Assembly (NCBI GenBank): GCA_028710895.1
Contig: JAQTTH010000016.1
Coordinates: 1-64,000 of the forward strand
Length of the DNA stretch: 64,000 bases
Source of the DNA: Paludibacter sp.
Lineage (GTDB): Bacteria; Bacteroidota; Bacteroidia; Bacteroidales; Paludibacteraceae
Direction of reading: 5' to 3'
Position 1 is the stretch's first letter. Each line of letters starts with the position of its first letter. The notes below the pieces were generated by a model. That model did not search any database, had not been told where the DNA came from, and was given only the letters and a program-made list of their open reading frames with translations. Below, one piece after another: positions 63,248 to 64,000 of this stretch. A program made the translations under genes and the position numbers.

Positions 63248-64000
63248 TTATTTATTACAAACCCCGATATACGGGCAGTACTGACACACTTTTACGTTTT
63301 CAGTTTGTACAAAAGGTATTTCGGGATTAAAAATATCTTCCAGACAATTGGACAAATGTGACCTGAATTCAGATTCATATTGACTAAAATCAGTCACTTT
63401 CTCCTTCAATTCCTTGTCATTCAGTTCAGTGTCAAATTCTTCTTTAAATACGTCGCGGATATAGTAAATACCTGGAGTAATGGGCTTTCCTGTTGCATTT
63501 TCTTTATAGAAGATACCATACAAGAACGTTTGTAAAACAAATTTAGGACGGTTGTCTTTGTTGTGTTCAAACACCTCATCCAGATTTTTAAATTCCAGTT
63601 TTCCACTCCCGGTTTTATAATCGAGAATACGAATATGCCCTTCTTTTTCGTCAATACGGTCGATAAATCCTTTCAGGTTTACATTTATTGATCCGTTTTG
63701 AATTGGATACTGAATACTACAACGCTCCTCAGAGCTAATGTATCGGAATGGAGCATGCTTTTTATCTACTTTTAGTACTTGTAGAATGTATTTTCGGAGT
63801 ACACTTGCAATAAGTAGGTTATTCCCTTCGAGTGGAATTAACGTACCGGATTTACGTTTAAAGTACTCTGAGTTGAATGCTCGCAGTATTTCATTGTCGA
63901 TTTGCAGGGTGTTTTTTATCAGTTGATCAAAATCATCCGACTGGATTATATGACCTTTGTACGGCAAATATAGATTCTCCATAACCTTATGAAACAGGCT
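63248..64000 (-). CDS. AddB-like helicase-exonuclease subunit, C-terminal part (runs off window)
   Basis: At least 250 residues are visible, and the frame is open through 64000 with no stop upstream of the ATG at 63982, so this is probably the C-terminal end of a much larger protein. It carries a PD-(D/E)XK nuclease core: LKGFIDRIDEKEGHIRILDYKTGSGK, with the D and DYK residues, a Gln in VLQTFLYG, and a C-terminal cysteine cluster CQYCPYIGVC as in Fe-S-stapled AddB-type nucleases. It would process double-strand breaks. The identity beyond 'AddB-like' needs the missing part. Confidence 0.75.
   Translation of the reverse strand, partial: SLFHKVMENLYLPYKGHIIQSDDFDQLIKNTLQIDNEILRAFNSEYFKRKSGTLIPLEGNNLLIASVLRKYILQVLKVDKKHAPFRYISSEERCSIQYPIQNGSINVNLKGFIDRIDEKEGHIRILDYKTGSGKLEFKNLDEVFEHNKDNRPKFVLQTFLYGIFYKENATGKPITPGIYYIRDVFKEEFDTELNDKELKEKVTDFSQYESEFRSHLSNCLEDIFNPEIPFVQTENVKVCQYCPYIGVCNK

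Noticed and set aside
1-64000. CRISPR array, tRNA, rRNA, or a defence system
   Set aside because: No regularly spaced short repeats with unique spacers, no cloverleaf-like or rRNA-like sequence, and no recognisable defence genes were seen. The 21-bp and 41-bp arrays have no spacers.

Overview
The window looks like chromosome from an anaerobic or facultative member of the Bacteroidota, most likely order Bacteroidales. The reasons are AT-rich DNA, Bacteroidota-type promoters (-7 box TAnnTTTG, sometimes with a TTG/TTTG box 19-20 bp upstream), almost no Shine-Dalgarno sites, AT-rich intergenic filler repeats, a four-gene 2-oxoacid:ferredoxin oxidoreductase operon, and FadL-like and Wza/SLBB proteins of Bacteroidota style. 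I cannot name the genus. I see no rRNA, tRNA, CRISPR array or intact insertion sequence.

Layout. (1) 1-2.9 kb: possible transposon-end repeats, a 21-bp heptad-coding tandem repeat, a LuxR-type regulator, a Bacteroidota orphan protein and REP-like palindromes. (2) 2.97-35.2 kb, all on +: a large surface-polysaccharide locus. It has a nucleotidyltransferase-like gene, two full-length WcaJ-type phosphoglycosyl transferases, then (behind a strong terminator, a consensus promoter and a long leader) a Wza/SLBB exporter and a Wzz-like protein. Next come a nonulosonic (pseudaminic-like) acid block, an acyltransferase, a Wzx flippase, glycosyltransferases, a CDP-6-deoxyhexose block (RfbF, RfbG, epimerase, reductase), a probable Wzy polymerase, more GT2 enzymes, an SDR plus WecA/WbpL-type pair, a WcfR/WcfS-like aminotransferase plus small phosphoglycosyl transferase pair, a nucleotidyltransferase-GHMP kinase fusion, and a WbuC-like cupin. 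A 15-bp bidirectional terminator closes the locus. (3) 35.3-51.8 kb, all on -: housekeeping and miscellaneous genes (SPFH/flotillin-like protein, J-domain/KTSC protein, ferredoxin, AHSA1 protein, DUF4395 protein, a single-chain CarA-CarB carbamoyl-phosphate synthase of eukaryotic type, Kup, PrfC, a FadL-like porin and a Gly/Tyr/Ser-rich secreted protein). A 41-bp tandem repeat array lies among them. (4) 52.1-53 kb: prmA on +. (5) 53.0-58.7 kb on -: MarR, TolC, HlyD and two ABC-2 permeases, with no ATPase and two candidate MarR operators. (6) 58.8-64 kb on -: the 2-oxoacid:ferredoxin oxidoreductase operon, a secreted esterase-like protein, a CYTH protein and the C-terminal part of an AddB-like nuclease that runs off the window.

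How they work together. The + strand locus contains what a Wzx/Wzy-dependent polysaccharide needs: initiating transferases, sugar-nucleotide enzymes, glycosyltransferases, flippase, polymerase, chain-length protein and outer-membrane exporter. The sugars implied are a CMP-nonulosonate, a CDP-6-deoxyhexose and, if the WcfR/WcfS resemblance holds, a 4-amino-trideoxyhexose at the reducing end. An acidic nonulosonate plus a free amino sugar would make a zwitterionic polymer; this is inference. The most unusual items are the eukaryote-like fused carbamoyl-phosphate synthase, the nucleotidyltransferase-GHMP fusion with a weak ATP-loop motif, four candidate initiating transferases in one locus, the nonulosonate set without a recognisable UDP-sugar hydrolase, and the 41-bp repeat array. 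I did not find a clear new defence or mobile system.
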